Assembly: GCA_002314465.1 (NCBI GenBank)
Contig: DCGA01000146.1
Span: 1-6,716, forward strand
From: a bacterium UBA1790
Lineage (GTDB): Bacteria; Bacteroidota; Bacteroidia; Bacteroidales; Muribaculaceae
Length of the DNA: 6,716 bases
Direction: 5' to 3'
The position numbers and the translations under genes are program-made. Numbering within the stretch: the first letter of the stretch is position 1; every line of letters starts with the position of its first letter. Positions 6,599 to 6,716 of the stretch are shown here, in pieces. The notes under the pieces are model-generated. The model had not been told where the DNA came from, ran no database searches, and was given only the letters and a program-made list of their open reading frames with translations.

Positions 6599-6716
6599 AT
6601 GACTGCTAAAGAAATACGCGAATCATTCAAAAAATTCTTTGAGGAGAAAGGCCACCACATCGTGCCCTCGGCTCCTATGGTTATTAAAGATGACCCCACC
6701 CTCATGTTCACCAACG
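6599..6716 (+). CDS. alaS: Alanyl-tRNA synthetase, N-terminal 39 residues (3' end outside window)
   Basis: AlaS is a class II aminoacyl-tRNA synthetase that charges tRNA-Ala with alanine in the cytosol. Only the first 39 codons are present, from ATG 6599. They begin [14 protein letters not shown] and contain KGHH (residues 17-20), VPSAPMV (22-28) and DDPTLMFTN (31-39). This is the highly conserved AlaS opening that leads into the catalytic-domain motif 1 region (family: AEIRxxFLxFFxxKGHxxVxSxxLVPxxDPTLLFTNAGM). The rest of the enzyme, normally about 870 residues in all, lies beyond the window, so its editing and C-Ala domains cannot be judged. The leader CATTATATACA has no Shine-Dalgarno. It follows metF by 91 bp and has its own promoter, so it is probably not part of the methionine operon. 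The strong match makes the call confident despite the short fragment. Confidence 0.93.
   Translation, partial: MTAKEIRESFKKFFEEKGHHIVPSAPMVIKDDPTLMFTN

Noticed and set aside
6013..6714. A 233-codon minus-strand frame spanning metF, the intergenic gap and alaS.
   Set aside because: It runs antisense through two well-recognised genes and a promoter, and its product resembles no family I know.

Overview
The window looks like chromosomal DNA from a member of the order Bacteroidales (phylum Bacteroidota). Three features support this. The best promoter candidates match the Bacteroidota type (a TAnnTTTG -7 box with a TTG/TTTG -33 box about 20 bp upstream). The starts that can be examined lack a Shine-Dalgarno sequence and have A/T-rich leaders. 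The proteins read like Bacteroidales versions: FtsY has almost no acidic N-terminal extension, and MetF carries the phylum's HxICGG-type segment. The family is uncertain; the balanced base composition would fit a gut lineage such as Muribaculaceae, but that is a guess. I see no mobile element, CRISPR array, tRNA, rRNA or phage gene.

Layout, left to right. (1) 1-732, minus strand: the first 244 codons of ftsY, the signal recognition particle receptor GTPase, cut by the window edge. (2) 733-859: a short divergent intergenic region with a promoter for each direction and three GCAAAT repeats spaced exactly 11 bp apart. (3) 860-2053, plus: an L-fucose isomerase-like protein of unknown substrate (COG2407 type). 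(4) 2093-5554, plus: metH, cobalamin-dependent methionine synthase, with all modules present but an apparently compact reactivation domain. (5) 5551-6507, plus: metF, 5,10-methylenetetrahydrofolate reductase, overlapping metH by 4 bp (ATGA). (6) 6508-6598: an intergenic region with a Bacteroidota promoter whose -7 box is half of a 7-bp inverted repeat. (7) 6599-6716, plus: the first 39 codons of alaS, alanyl-tRNA synthetase, cut by the window edge. No gene-free stretch exceeds 300 bases.

How the genes work together: MetF reduces 5,10-methylene-THF to 5-methyl-THF, and MetH uses that methyl group to turn homocysteine into methionine. The overlapping stop and start suggest coupled translation. 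The isomerase-like gene lies 39 bp upstream of metH with no recognisable promoter in between, so isomerase-metH-metF is probably one transcript from the promoter at about 806-839. The role of a sugar-isomerase-fold protein in a methyl-cycle operon is the main open question here. The window is otherwise mostly ordinary core metabolism, and I did not find a clearly novel system. The points worth a second look are the isomerase-met linkage, the compact MetH reactivation domain, the phased repeats in the ftsY promoter and the inverted repeat on the alaS promoter.
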